DNA of 64,000 bases from Mesorhizobium sp. L2C084A000 (GCF_000502875.1 NZ_AYWX01000002.1:294725-358724), one strand, 5' to 3'; counted from the first letter of the stretch, positions 34,925 to 43,940 are shown. Numbers and translations: made by a program. The notes: generated by a model not told the origin, from the letters alone.

Positions 34925-35310
34925 TCATCGATTCCTCGGCCCTGGTCGCCATTCTGCGCGCCGAGCCAGGTCACGAACGTTTCGTGCTGGCGATCACGCA
35001 GGCCAAGAGACGCCTGCTGGCCGCGCCAACTTTTCTTGAAACGACGATGGTTCTTGCCGGCGGCAAGCAAGATGAAATCCTGGATCGCCTCGACAGCTTC
35101 CTACACACCGCCTCGATCGAGACCGTCGCCCTCACCGCCGATCATGCAGCTGTCGCCCGTCAAGCCTTCCTGCGCTACGGCAAGGGTCGGCACCCGGCGG
35201 CGCTGAACTTCGGTGACTGCATCGCCTACGCCACGGCGCGGCTCGAGGCCATGCCGCTCCTGTTCAAGGGTGATGATTTCCACCTCACCGATATCGAGGC
35301 GGCGGTGTGA
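34921..35310 (+). CDS. vapC: VapC-type PIN-domain ribonuclease toxin
   Basis: A 129-residue PIN-domain RNase that would cut tRNA or rRNA when not bound by VapB. The acidic active-site residues are visible: D4 (MIIDSSALVAIL), the Glu in PTFLETTMV, the Asp in NFGDCIAYATA and the Asp in FKGDDFHL. Length is typical. Coupled to vapB by ATGA. It converges on the LuxR gene with only six bases between. Confidence 0.93.
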   Translation: MIIDSSALVAILRAEPGHERFVLAITQAKRRLLAAPTFLETTMVLAGGKQDEILDRLDSFLHTASIETVALTADHAAVARQAFLRYGKGRHPAALNFGDCIAYATARLEAMPLLFKGDDFHLTDIEAAV

Positions 35311-35316
35311 TCGGGA

Positions 35317-35952
35317 TCAGACCAGCACCAGCCCTTGGCGCATCGCAATGGCAATCGCATCTGTGCGGTTGGCGGCACCGAGCTTGATCAGGATTGCGGC
35401 GACATGAAACTTCGCGGTGTGCACCGAAATGTTGAGCCGCCGCGCGATCACCTTGTTTGGAGCGCCCTCGGCCAGCAGCGCCAACACTTCCGCCTCACGC
35501 GGCGACAGCGAAGGCCGGGCGGCATGCTCGTCGGAGGCTTCCTCCTCGAACGGCTCGCCATCGCCGGCACGGAAATCCTCATGGCGTCCGCTTCCGCGCT
35601 CGCCCGAGACGCAATAGCCGGCCGCGGCCAGCCGCGCCGCCGCGGCGATCAACAAATCGTCCGCGCCAGCGGACATCACGGCCAGCACCTCACCGACGGG
35701 CCACTCGCCGCCAGCGCGTCCGGTCAGCAGCACCCGTGGAATGAGGGCCGGCACGCCATCACCAATGCTGTCGTCAACGATGGCGACGTCGGCTCTTCCA
35801 CCGCCAGCCACGACCGGCAGCAGGTCATAGCTCGCGGCCAGCGAGGCCGCCAGGCGCTCGGCGCGTGACGCATCGCCAAGCGCAATCAGCACCACCAGCC
35901 GCCGCGAGACGGCACCGTCATGCATGATCCGGTCGCTGGTGAGCGTGTCCAT
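35317..35952 (-). CDS. LuxR family regulator with degenerate receiver-like N terminus
   Basis: A 211-residue regulator. The first 120 residues resemble a response-regulator fold (RRLVVLIALGDASRAERL, DVAIVDDSIGDGVPALIPRV) but lack the usual phospho-acceptor context, so it is a pseudo-receiver. The C-terminal LuxR HTH is intact (LSPREAEVLALLAEGAPNK, NISVHTAKFHVAAILIKL). The start at MDTLTSDRIM has a GAGAGG site, eight bases after the stop of the pseudoprotease gene, so the two form an operon. It may be controlled by protein binding instead of phosphorylation. Confidence 0.85.
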   Translation of the reverse strand: MDTLTSDRIMHDGAVSRRLVVLIALGDASRAERLAASLAASYDLLPVVAGGGRADVAIVDDSIGDGVPALIPRVLLTGRAGGEWPVGEVLAVMSAGADDLLIAAAARLAAAGYCVSGERGSGRHEDFRAGDGEPFEEEASDEHAARPSLSPREAEVLALLAEGAPNKVIARRLNISVHTAKFHVAAILIKLGAANRTDAIAIAMRQGLVLV

Positions 35953-35960
35953 GGATCCTC

Positions 35961-36833
35961 TCAGCTCAGCGGCTTTTCGCCGATTGTCAGCGCGACATCG
36001 CGCTGTTCGCCGCCGCGCACGACACCGAGCGTCACCGAAGCGCCGGCACTGTCGGGTCCGAGCCTGCGGATCAGGTCCCGCGGGCCGTGCACCGCCTCGC
36101 CGTTCCACGCCACGATGATATCGCCAAGAGAGAGACCGGCGGCCTTCGCGGGACCATCGTCATCGAGACTCATCACCATCGCGCCGTGCGCGTCGCGGTC
36201 GCGTACCGGATGCAGGCCGGCGCCGAGATAGCCGCGCGCGACATGGCCCTTTTCGCGCAAGGTCGCGACCGCCCGCTCGATCGTCTCGTAAGGCATGATC
36301 AGCGCCCGGTGGCGCGGTCCGAACAACAGCATGCCGATCAGCGCACCCTTGGCGTCGAGAACCGGGCCGCCCTCGAAACGGCCGCCCGCGCCGACGGCAA
36401 GATTGATGCGCCGGTCGATGGTGCCGCCGCGCATCGAGCGCCAGGCCGGGCCGACTTCGCCCACCGAGCCTGAAACAGCCAAAGCGGAACCGTCACTGCT
36501 GCCGATGGCAATGGCGATGTTGCCCGGCCGCACCGCATCGGCCTTGGCCAACGGCGCGGCGCTGACGGCCTCCGCCGGCTTCAGCAGGGCAACACCGGTA
36601 GAAGGGTCGCGGCCAACCAGCTCGGCCTTCACCGTTTCCCCCGAAGCCAACACCAGTTCGATCTCCTCGCCGGCCTCGACAGCCTCTTCAGCGGTGACGA
36701 AATAGCCGTCGCGCCAGTGGAAGGCGCTTGCCGTGCGGTGATGATGCGTGGCGAAGCCAGCCGTTGCCGGCGCGGCCTTGGCGGCGAGATCGGCGACGGC
36801 TTGCGAAAACGCGCTCAGATTGAAATCGCTCAT
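35961..36833 (-). CDS. Trypsin-like pseudoprotease with PDZ domain
   Basis: A 290-residue protein with the S1C (DegP-like) fold and a C-terminal PDZ domain (LGAGLHPVRDRDAHGAMVMS, AAGLSLGDIIVAWNGEAVHG). Aligned with the active neighbour at 37002-37952, all three catalytic residues are replaced: His by E50 (VTAEEAV), Asp by G80 (STGVALL) and Ser by E154 (RFEGGPV). It therefore cannot be a serine protease. No signal peptide, so it is cytosolic. An AGGAGA site precedes the ATG. It is divergent from the active protease and forms an operon with the LuxR gene. A regulatory or scaffold role is likely. Confidence 0.88.
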   Translation of the reverse strand: MSDFNLSAFSQAVADLAAKAAPATAGFATHHHRTASAFHWRDGYFVTAEEAVEAGEEIELVLASGETVKAELVGRDPSTGVALLKPAEAVSAAPLAKADAVRPGNIAIAIGSSDGSALAVSGSVGEVGPAWRSMRGGTIDRRINLAVGAGGRFEGGPVLDAKGALIGMLLFGPRHRALIMPYETIERAVATLREKGHVARGYLGAGLHPVRDRDAHGAMVMSLDDDGPAKAAGLSLGDIIVAWNGEAVHGPRDLIRRLGPDSAGASVTLGVVRGGEQRDVALTIGEKPLS

Positions 36834-37001
36834 AATGGTCTCCTGGGTTCATCCATGCCCCAGATATCGCTCGACAGCGCGTCCGCGGGTACTCGCCTGA
36901 CGGCTAGTTGCCGGTTTGACTGGCCATCTGGTCAGGTCGCTGCGGTTCCAGCCGCTCCGCACATATAGTCACGATCAAGCCTGAACACACGGAGCCCTCC
37001 C

Positions 37002-37952
37002 ATGGCCCTCGCCGTCGCCAAATTCCAAACCGATGATACGCTGCTCGACGCCTATTCGACGACGGTTGCCGACGCCGTCGACCGCATCGGTCCGGCCGTC
37101 TGCCGCATCGAGCGCGTTGGCGGTCAGGGCGGCCATGGCTCCGGCTTCGTCATCGCGCCGGACGGGCTGGTCGTCACCAATTTCCACGTCGTCGGCGACG
37201 CCAGGACGGTGCGCGTGTCGATGCCGGACGGTGCCTCCCGCGAAGGCCGCGTGCTTGGCCGCGATCCCGACACCGACATCGCGCTGGTGCGCGCCGACGG
37301 CAGCTTTGCCGACATCGCACCGCTGGGCGATTCCAAGCGGCTGCGGCGCGGCCAGATCGCCATTGCAATCGGCAACCCGCTCGGTTTCGAATGGACCGTC
37401 ACCTCCGGCGTCGTCTCCGCGCTCGGCCGCTCGATGCGCGCCTCCACCGGCCGGCTGATCGACGACGTTATCCAGACCGACGCAGCGCTCAATCCCGGCA
37501 ATTCCGGCGGACCGCTGGTGTCGTCGGCCGGCGAGGTCATCGGCGTCAACACCGCCATGATCCATGGCGCGCAAGGCATCGCCTTCGCGGTTGCCTCCAA
37601 CACCGCCAATTTCGTCATTTCGGAGATCATCCGCTTCGGCCGCGTGCGCCGCGCCTTCATCGGCGTCTCGGCCGACACCGTCAATCTGCCGCGACGCGCT
37701 GCCCTGTTGTCGCAAGTCTCGACCAGCACGGCGGTTCGCCTGCGCAGCGTCGAGAAGGACGGCCCGGCGGCCAAGGCCGGCTTGAAGGAGGGCGACATCA
37801 TCGCCGCAATAGACGGCCGCCCGGTCACCGGCGTCGACGACCTGGTGCGCGTGCTCGACGCCGAGCGCATCGGCCGCGAGACACAATGCACCGTGGTGCG
37901 CCGCACCGGCGTCAGCCAGGTGACGGTGACGCCGGTGGCAAGGGCGGGCTGA
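37002..37952 (+). CDS. Trypsin-like serine protease with PDZ domain (S1C, DegP/HtrA-like)
   Basis: A 316-residue protease with an intact triad: H62 (VVTNFHVVGD), D92 (DPDTDIALV) and S168 (ALNPGNSGGPL). The PDZ domain lies at about 225-310 (LRSVEKDGPAAKAGLKEGDI). There is no signal peptide (MALAVAKFQTDDTLLDAY), unusual for DegP/HtrA proteins, so it probably acts in the cytosol. A GGAG site precedes the ATG. It is divergent from a pseudoprotease with the same domain order. Confidence 0.93.
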   Translation: MALAVAKFQTDDTLLDAYSTTVADAVDRIGPAVCRIERVGGQGGHGSGFVIAPDGLVVTNFHVVGDARTVRVSMPDGASREGRVLGRDPDTDIALVRADGSFADIAPLGDSKRLRRGQIAIAIGNPLGFEWTVTSGVVSALGRSMRASTGRLIDDVIQTDAALNPGNSGGPLVSSAGEVIGVNTAMIHGAQGIAFAVASNTANFVISEIIRFGRVRRAFIGVSADTVNLPRRAALLSQVSTSTAVRLRSVEKDGPAAKAGLKEGDIIAAIDGRPVTGVDDLVRVLDAERIGRETQCTVVRRTGVSQVTVTPVARAG

Positions 37953-37958
37953 GGACGG

Positions 37959-38384
37959 TCACCGTTCCGCAGCCCCCTCGGCGTACTGCGCCAGAAACGC
38001 CTCGCTCGGCGGAATCGGCTTGATGACGTCGATCAGCACGCCATTGGGGTCTTTGGTGATGAAATGGCGCTGGCCGAAGGGCTCGTCGCGCAAGGATTGG
38101 AGGATCGGCAGGCCGGCGGCAAGGATCCGCTCATAGACCGCGTCCGGGTCGCGAACCTCGAAATTGATCAGCAGGCCCGATGTGCGGCCCCGCCCCTCCT
38201 TCGGGATGGTCTCGTGGTCGCCCTGGACGATGCCGAGATTGACGCGTTTGTTGTCCACCGATTGCAGATGCACATACCAGTCGCTTTCAAACAGCGGCTG
38301 GAAGCCGAAATGCTCGACATAGAACGCCGTCGTGCCGGCGACGTCGCCGGTCATCAGCACCGGGTAATAGCTCGTCGTCTTCAT
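37959..38384 (-). CDS. VOC family protein (glyoxalase/bleomycin-resistance fold)
   Basis: A 141-residue metal-dependent-type VOC protein starting [20 protein letters not shown], with paired beta-alpha-beta-beta-beta units ([20 protein letters not shown] and [20 protein letters not shown]). The His/Glu metal ligands may be partly present. The substrate is unknown. It is divergent from a TetR regulator, with two operator copies in the gap next to its start, so it is the likely TetR target. Start chosen by GGAGAAGG. Confidence 0.9.
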   Translation of the reverse strand: MKTTSYYPVLMTGDVAGTTAFYVEHFGFQPLFESDWYVHLQSVDNKRVNLGIVQGDHETIPKEGRGRTSGLLINFEVRDPDAVYERILAAGLPILQSLRDEPFGQRHFITKDPNGVLIDVIKPIPPSEAFLAQYAEGAAER

Positions 38385-38400
38385 CTTTCCTTCTCCCGTC

Positions 38401-38451
38401 AATTAACATACAGTCTGCATGTAAATTGAATTAACATACAGGCTGCATGTA
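38401..38451. promoter_or_regulatory. Two 23-bp operator repeats between VOC and TetR genes
   Basis: AATTAACATACAG opens both copies (38401-38423 and 38429-38451), which differ at one base. Each contains the palindrome ACATACAG-N-CTGCATGT with one mismatch between arms. Centres are 28 bp apart, and the right copy ends on the first base of the TetR start codon. Confidence 0.8.
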
Positions 38452-39071
38452 TGCAACGCGATTCCGCGCGCCGTTCCAACCGTGACCGTACCGAGGCGAC
38501 GCGCGCCGACCTGATTGCCGCGGCGCGAAAGCTGTTTACGGAAAAATCCTATGCCGAGACCGGCACGCCGGAGATCGCCGCTGCCGCCGGCGTCACGCGC
38601 GGCGCGCTTTACCATCACTTCGCCGACAAGCAGGCGCTGTTTGCCGCCGTGGTCGACCAGGAGGCGGCAGCGGTCGCCGAGGAGATCGAGCGCGCCTCGG
38701 CGCCATCACTCAATGCCCGCGACGCACTGATTGCCGGTTCCGACGCCTATCTCACCGCCATGCGCACGCCAGGCCGCACGCGCCTGCTGCTGCTCGACGG
38801 CCCGGCCGTGCTTGGCCGCGCCGCCATGGACGCGATCGACAACCGCCATGGCAACCGCTCGCTGCGCGAAGGGCTGGTCGCGGCGATGCGGGCGCAAACG
38901 ATGACGAGATTGCCGGCCGACGCGCTGACCGCACTGCTCGGCTCCGCCTTCGATCGTGCCGCCCTGGCCATCGAGGCCGGTGCGTCAGCTCAGGACTACC
39001 GCGCGGTGCTCATAGCACTGATCGATGGCCTGTCTCTTCCTCAGGCACCTCGCCCGGTTCGAACTCGTTGA
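38451..39071 (+). CDS. TetR family transcriptional regulator
   Basis: A 206-residue repressor. The N-terminal HTH (TRADLIAAARKLFTEKSYAE, then TPEIAAAAGVTRGALYHHF) is canonical; the C-terminal ligand-binding part is helical (AYLTAMRTPGRTRLLLLDG). Two operator copies precede it, one touching the start codon, so it should repress both itself and the divergent VOC gene. No Shine-Dalgarno is possible within the operator, suggesting leaderless translation. Its 3' end overlaps the convergent LysR gene by about 60 bases. Confidence 0.93.
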   Translation: MQRDSARRSNRDRTEATRADLIAAARKLFTEKSYAETGTPEIAAAAGVTRGALYHHFADKQALFAAVVDQEAAAVAEEIERASAPSLNARDALIAGSDAYLTAMRTPGRTRLLLLDGPAVLGRAAMDAIDNRHGNRSLREGLVAAMRAQTMTRLPADALTALLGSAFDRAALAIEAGASAQDYRAVLIALIDGLSLPQAPRPVRTR

Positions 39072-39960
39072 AGCAGCCGAGCTGGCGCTTGAACTGGTCG
39101 ATCAGCCAGGCGGCCGCTGGCTTCGGGCTGCGATCGTTGCGGTGCATGGCAAACAGCGGCGAACTCACCTCCCTGAAGGATTCGAGGTCGATTTCGACCA
39201 GCCGGCCACTCGCCAGGTCGTCTGCTATCAGCCAGCGCGGCAGCCCGCCCCAGCCCAGCCCCTCGCGCATCAGCATATGCTTGGTGCGCACATCCGTCAG
39301 CCGCCAGGTACGGTAGGCGAAGACTCCGAAGTCGCGCCCCTTGGTACGCTCCGACTGGTCGGTGACGACAAGCTGCGTGTGTTCGCGCGCATCCTCGATC
39401 GCCACCGGCTTCGGCAGCAGGGCCAGCGGATGGCTGGGCGCGGCGGCCAGCACGATCGACATGAAGCCGATGCGCGCGAGATGCACATCGACATCGCCCA
39501 GCAGGCCGCCAATGCCAAGGTCGGCCTGCCCGCTGACGACATGATCGGGGATCAGGCCGAGCGTGCCGATATGCAGGCGCAGCATCACGGTCGGAAACTG
39601 CACCTCGAATGCCTTCAACACCCGCACCAGCACCGGCGACGGCAGCGCCGCATCGACCGACAGCGCGACTTCGGCCTCGAGCCCCTGGTGGTGGCCGTCG
39701 ACGCGGGAGCGGATGCGCTGCAGCACGCCGATCATGCGCCGCGCATCCTCCAGCATCGCCCGGCCGATCTCGGTCAATTGCGGCTCGCGCGTGCCCTCGC
39801 GCTCGAACAGTTTCAGCCCCAGCTGCGCCTCGAGATTGGCGATGCCGTAGCTGATCACGGACTGTGCCCGGTTGAGCTTGCGGCCGGCGGCCGAGAAGCT
39901 GCCGGCTTCGGCGACTGTCACAAAGATCTGAAGTTGATCGAGCGTCGGGTTGGGCTGCAT
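39010..39960 (-). CDS. LysR family transcriptional regulator
   Basis: A 316-residue regulator with an N-terminal HTH (LDQLQIFVTVAEAGSFSAAG, RAQSVISYGIANLEAQLGLK) and a periplasmic-binding-like effector domain. It is divergent from the azoreductase at 40072, with an ATC-N9-GAT site in the gap, so it is the likely activator of that gene. The 3' end overlaps the tetR gene by about 60 bases in convergent orientation. Confidence 0.92.
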   Translation of the reverse strand: MQPNPTLDQLQIFVTVAEAGSFSAAGRKLNRAQSVISYGIANLEAQLGLKLFEREGTREPQLTEIGRAMLEDARRMIGVLQRIRSRVDGHHQGLEAEVALSVDAALPSPVLVRVLKAFEVQFPTVMLRLHIGTLGLIPDHVVSGQADLGIGGLLGDVDVHLARIGFMSIVLAAAPSHPLALLPKPVAIEDAREHTQLVVTDQSERTKGRDFGVFAYRTWRLTDVRTKHMLMREGLGWGGLPRWLIADDLASGRLVEIDLESFREVSSPLFAMHRNDRSPKPAAAWLIDQFKRQLGCFNEFEPGEVPEEETGHRSVL

Positions 39961-39966
39961 CGATAT

Positions 39967-39981
39967 ATCTAACTTATAGAT
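39967..39981. promoter_or_regulatory. LysR-type binding site (ATC-N9-GAT)
   Basis: ATC and GAT flank nine bases within the sequence ATCTAACTTATAGAT, which also contains the inverted repeat ATCTA/TAGAT. It lies seven bases from the lysR start and about 90 bases before the azoreductase gene. Confidence 0.6.
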
Positions 39982-40071
39982 GGATCGTATAGAAAATATA
40001 CCAGTTTATTGAATGGATCGAAAGCCCCATATCTGGTGGGACAAATCATTCCAACCGCTGGAGAGCCCAAA

Positions 40072-40707
40072 ATGTCCATTCTTCTTGTCACCTCAAGCCC
40101 GCGGGGCGCCGCCTCGCATTCGACCCGCATCGCTACCGAATTCGCTGAAAAGCTCGTCGCCGCCGATCCGTCGAACACGCTCGTCGTGCGCGACCTCGTC
40201 GCCAACCCGCTGCCGCATATCGATGCCGACTACGCCAGCGGCATCTACGTGCCGGCGGAAGCCCGCACTGCGCGCCAGGCTGAAGTCGTCGGCGTCTCCG
40301 ATGTGGTGCTCGACGAGCTGTTTGCCGCCGACACAGTGATCCTGGCCACAGGCTTCATCAACTTCAACATCTCCTCGACACTGAAGTCCTGGGTCGATCA
40401 CATCTCTCGTTCCGGCAAGAGCTTTGCCTATGGCGAGAACGGCCCCAAGGGTCTCGTCACCGGCAAGAAGGTCTATATCGTGCTGGCTTCGGGCGGCATC
40501 TACTCCGAAGGTGCGGCCGTGCAGTTCGATCACGCCATTCCCTACCTGCGCGGCGTGCTCGGCTTCCTCGGCATGACCGACGTCGATGTCATCCGCATCG
40601 AAGGCGTCGGCATGGGTCCTGACGCGGTGACCGCAGCGCTCGCCAAGGCGACCGCCAAGGTCGATGCCGTGGTGGCCGCCAGCCAGGGTGTCGCGGCTGC
40701 CGCGTAA
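40072..40707 (+). CDS. azoR: FMN-dependent NADH-azoreductase
   Basis: A 211-residue flavodoxin-fold reductase that reduces azo compounds and quinones. The FMN-binding region SSPRGAASHSTRIATEFAEK, the GFINFNISSTLKSWVDHISR segment and the end of the fold (VYIVLASGGIYSEGA) are typical of AzoR. Start chosen by GGAGAG. It is divergent from a LysR regulator with a LysR site between. Cytosolic. Confidence 0.93.
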   Translation: MSILLVTSSPRGAASHSTRIATEFAEKLVAADPSNTLVVRDLVANPLPHIDADYASGIYVPAEARTARQAEVVGVSDVVLDELFAADTVILATGFINFNISSTLKSWVDHISRSGKSFAYGENGPKGLVTGKKVYIVLASGGIYSEGAAVQFDHAIPYLRGVLGFLGMTDVDVIRIEGVGMGPDAVTAALAKATAKVDAVVAASQGVAAAA

Positions 40708-40762
40708 AGAGCCAAAATTTGTCCGCTTCGAAAGGCAGGCGTGCGCGCCTGCCTTTTTCGTT

Positions 40763-41062
40763 CTAGCCGATGAGGTGCCTCAGCAGACCAGCGGCGCTGA
40801 CTCCGATCAGCACGGTCGGCAGCATGGAAAGCCGCGTGGCGGCTACCAGAGTAACAGCCAGCGCCAGAATATCCGCCGGGGACTTCGACACGAAGGCCGG
40901 TGCGATGACAGAGATCAGCACGCAACCAGGCGCGGCTCCCATGACCGCCGTGGCACGCGCGCTGAGTGTGCGGTTGCGCAGCACGACATAGCCGCCGATG
41001 CGCGTCAGGTAAGTGACGCCGGCCATCAGCACGATGGTGAGAAAGGTCATTGCGTCGATCAT
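40763..41062 (-). CDS. azlD: AzlD-type branched-chain amino acid export subunit
   Basis: A 99-residue membrane protein with three or four hydrophobic helices (MTFLTIVLMAGVTYLTRIGG, VMGAAPGCVLISVIAPAFV). It is the small partner of AzlC and forms an exporter for branched-chain amino acids or analogues. Its start overlaps the azlC stop by four bases. The likely regulator is the divergent Lrp gene. Confidence 0.92.
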   Translation of the reverse strand: MIDAMTFLTIVLMAGVTYLTRIGGYVVLRNRTLSARATAVMGAAPGCVLISVIAPAFVSKSPADILALAVTLVAATRLSMLPTVLIGVSAAGLLRHLIG

Positions 41063-41793
41063 GCATCACCCGCCATCAGCCAAGCCGCGACCAGCCCCGA
41101 TACCGCGCCGGCGGCGACATACCAGGCGCCGGGAACGAAGAGATAGACCAGTGCTGCCACGATCAGGCTGACCAGCCAGGGCCGCGCCGCCGCCATACCC
41201 GTCCACATGCCGCGCATCAGCACCAGGAAGACGGCCGGGAACGCCATGTCAAAACCATAGGTCCCGACGTCGCCGAGCATCGGACTGAGCAAGGCACCCA
41301 GCGTGGTGAAGGACACCCAGGCGAGATACATCGCCAGCGCCGCGCCCATATAGTAGCGCGGGCTGAAGGCCGGCGTGATGCCGGCGGCAGCGCGCTGTTT
41401 GGCATCGGCCAGGCCCAGCGCCCAGCTTTCATCGCACATAAAGAAAAGCGCCGGAAACACCTTGCGTCGTGGCAGGTGGCGCAGGAATGGCGCCAGTGCC
41501 GCACCCATCAGCAGGTGACGGCTGTTGACCAGGAAGGTGATGGCGACGATGAGCACGACGTGCGGCGGCGACGTCCACAACTGGATCGCCGCGAATTCCG
41601 AGCCGCCGGCGAAGTTCAGCCCTGTCATGGCAGACAGTTCGACCGTGCTTAAGCCTTTCTGCGTGGCCTGGGCGCCAAGCACCAGCGCATAGGGGATGGT
41701 GCCGAACAGCACCGGCGCGCAGGACGCCACGCCACGGCGGAACTCGGATCCCGAACCATTGCCCGCCGCCTCGACTGCCTGTGAAATGCTCAT
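41059..41793 (-). CDS. azlC: AzlC-type branched-chain amino acid exporter
   Basis: A 244-residue membrane protein of the AzlC/YgaZ family. Signatures are FRRGVASCAPVLFGTIPYAL, the SAMTGLNFAGGSEFAAIQLW segment and FLVNSRHLLMGAAL. The start at MSISQAVEAA follows GGGGAGACGC; the upstream frame is not family-like. It is coupled to azlD and divergent from an Lrp regulator, a common arrangement. Confidence 0.93.
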   Translation of the reverse strand: MSISQAVEAAGNGSGSEFRRGVASCAPVLFGTIPYALVLGAQATQKGLSTVELSAMTGLNFAGGSEFAAIQLWTSPPHVVLIVAITFLVNSRHLLMGAALAPFLRHLPRRKVFPALFFMCDESWALGLADAKQRAAAGITPAFSPRYYMGAALAMYLAWVSFTTLGALLSPMLGDVGTYGFDMAFPAVFLVLMRGMWTGMAAARPWLVSLIVAALVYLFVPGAWYVAAGAVSGLVAAWLMAGDA

Positions 41794-41966
41794 GCGTCTC
41801 CCCTGGCGCGCCTCGCGGCCGCCGCTCCCGGGTTGCTTCTGGACTCTTGTGATGTCGGCCGCAAACATAGCGGCACCGGCTCACAATTTGGTTGCGAAGA
41901 TTGTTGTGTTTCATCAGAATTTGGCATTTGGCGCTACAAAGCCATAAATAGATGGAATCCAGAGCC

Positions 41967-42425
41967 ATGAAACTTGATGAGATCGACAAGCGGATCCTGC
42001 GGGCGCTGCAGCGCGACGGCCGCATGGCCAACAACGATCTGGCCAATGAGGTCGGGCTGTCGCCATCGCCTTGCCTGCGTCGCGTGAAGCTGCTGGAGGA
42101 GGCCGGTGTCATCGACCGCTACGTCGCCGTGCTCAACCCCGCCAGCATCGGCAAGGGCCTGACCTTCTTCACCCGCATCTGGTTGAAAACGCAGGACGAG
42201 GACACGATCGAGCATTTCGCCACCGAAGTCGCCAAGCTGCCGCAGGTGATGGAGTGCTACCTGATGCTCGGCGATTGCGACGCCATGGTGCGTGTGGTGG
42301 CGGCCGGCATCGACGATTACCGCCGCTTCCAGTCGGAGCATCTGAGCCGCATCAAGGGCGTGCAGAACGTCAAGACCGACGTCCCCAGCCAGACGATCAA
42401 ATACACGTCGGAACTGCCGATCTGA
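41967..42425 (+). CDS. Lrp/AsnC family transcriptional regulator
   Basis: A 152-residue regulator. The HTH (LDEIDKRILRALQRDGRMAN, LSPSPCLRRVKLLEEAGVID) and the RAM ligand-binding domain (VMECYLMLGDCDAMVRVVA) are canonical. The ATG at MKLDEIDKR is preferred; one at 41952 would add five residues. It is divergent from azlCD and probably controls them in response to an amino acid; the AT-rich gap contains TTTGG-type motifs that would suit Lrp. Confidence 0.93.
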   Translation: MKLDEIDKRILRALQRDGRMANNDLANEVGLSPSPCLRRVKLLEEAGVIDRYVAVLNPASIGKGLTFFTRIWLKTQDEDTIEHFATEVAKLPQVMECYLMLGDCDAMVRVVAAGIDDYRRFQSEHLSRIKGVQNVKTDVPSQTIKYTSELPI

Positions 42426-42551
42426 GCTACTGAAAACGGCGTCACGTCAAACTGGATAAAAAATGCAACCGGATTGTAGGATCGAACCCGGTGCCGGCGT
42501 CCTTCGGGTGCAAGCAGCGCGCAGCGCTGCCCTTAGGCATGGGAGATTTGA

Positions 42552-43754
42552 ATGAGCCTTTCCTATCGTTGGGTCATCGTCGCCGCTGGCGCGCTGATGT
42601 CCTGCGTCGCCATCGGGACGATGTTTTCGCTGGCGATCTTTCTCGAGCCGATGGCGGTCGACACCAACTGGTCGCGCGCCGGCATTTCGAGCGCCATGAC
42701 GCTCAACTTCCTGGTGATGGGCCTTGGTGGCTTCGCCTGGGGCGCGATATCGGACCGTTTTGGCGCCCGCATCGTCGTGATGATCGGCGCGGTGCTGCTC
42801 GGGCTGGCGCTGGTGCTGGCCAGCCGCGCCGGTTCGCTGCTGAGCTTCCAGGTCACCTATGGCGTGCTGGTCGGTCTCGCGGCAAGCGCCTTTTTCGCGC
42901 CGATGATCGCGCTGACCACAGGCTGGTTCGACACCAACCGCAGCCTTGCCGTCTCACTGGTCTCGGCCGGCATGGGCGTGGCGCCGATGACGATCTCGCC
43001 CCTCGCCCGCTGGCTGATCTCCGCCTATGATTGGCGCACCGCCATGTTCGACATCGGCATTACCGCCTGGGTGCTGCTGTTGCCGGCGGTGCTGCTGGTG
43101 CGCCAGCCGCCGAAGCCCGTCTTAGTCGACCCCGGCTCCGCGCCGGTTGCCGAAGGTGCCGGCCTGACGGTCGGCCAGGCGCTGCGCTCGCCGCAATTCA
43201 TCGTGCTGGGGCTGACCTTCTTTGCCTGCTGCGCGGCGCATTCCGGGCCGATCTTCCACATGGTCAGCTATGCCATGCTGTGCGGCGTCGCCCCCATGGC
43301 AGCGGTCTCGATCTACAGTGTCGAAGGCCTGGCAGGCCTCGGCGGCCGGCTCTTCTACGGCGTGCTGGCCGACAGGCTGGGCGTCAAGCCGGTGCTGATC
43401 GCGGGCCTGGCGATCCAGGCGATCGTCATTGCCGCCTATCTGTCGATCAGCCAGCTTGAGCAGTTCTACATGCTGGCCGTTATCTTCGGTGCCACCTATG
43501 GCGGTGTCATGCCGCTCTATGCGGTGCTGGCGCGCGAATATTTCGGCCAGCGCATCCTCGGCACCGTGTTCGGCGCCGCCACCATGCTGTCCAGCCTCGG
43601 CATGGCGCTGGGACCGCTTGCCGGCGGCATGGTGTTCGACGCCTACGCCAACTATTCCTGGCTGTTCATCGGCTCGGCTCTTATCGGGCTCGGCGCGGTC
43701 GGCATCGCCATCGCGTTCCCGCCACTGCCGCGCAGGGAGTTGCAGCCGGCTTAG
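42552..43754 (+). CDS. MFS transporter
   Basis: A 400-residue inner-membrane transporter with twelve hydrophobic helices. The loop 2-3 motif is GAISDRFGARIVVMIG; the second half repeats as GVLADRLGVKPVLIAG. The start has GGGAGA. The form with FLEPMAVDTNWSRAGIS resembles MFS carriers of the monocarboxylate/oxalate-formate type, but the substrate is not certain. No adjacent catabolic genes. Confidence 0.9.
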   Translation: MSLSYRWVIVAAGALMSCVAIGTMFSLAIFLEPMAVDTNWSRAGISSAMTLNFLVMGLGGFAWGAISDRFGARIVVMIGAVLLGLALVLASRAGSLLSFQVTYGVLVGLAASAFFAPMIALTTGWFDTNRSLAVSLVSAGMGVAPMTISPLARWLISAYDWRTAMFDIGITAWVLLLPAVLLVRQPPKPVLVDPGSAPVAEGAGLTVGQALRSPQFIVLGLTFFACCAAHSGPIFHMVSYAMLCGVAPMAAVSIYSVEGLAGLGGRLFYGVLADRLGVKPVLIAGLAIQAIVIAAYLSISQLEQFYMLAVIFGATYGGVMPLYAVLAREYFGQRILGTVFGAATMLSSLGMALGPLAGGMVFDAYANYSWLFIGSALIGLGAVGIAIAFPPLPRRELQPA

Positions 43755-43940
43755 CCCGGGTCGATTTCCCAAACCTTGCTGGCCAGGCGCGCAATCAGCC
43801 TCGCCCGTTCGGTTCGCCACGGATCCTGTCCCCTGTTTCATCCGTTCCCCCCCTTGCGCGGGGCAGTCCACGGACAACATTTGCTCCGTGGGATCTCGAC
43901 TGAGCTCGCGCATCCAGTCCACGCCAGAGAGGACACCCTG

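Noticed and set aside
35961-36833. First read as a second DegP-like protease
   Set aside because: All three catalytic residues are replaced, so it is listed as a pseudoprotease.
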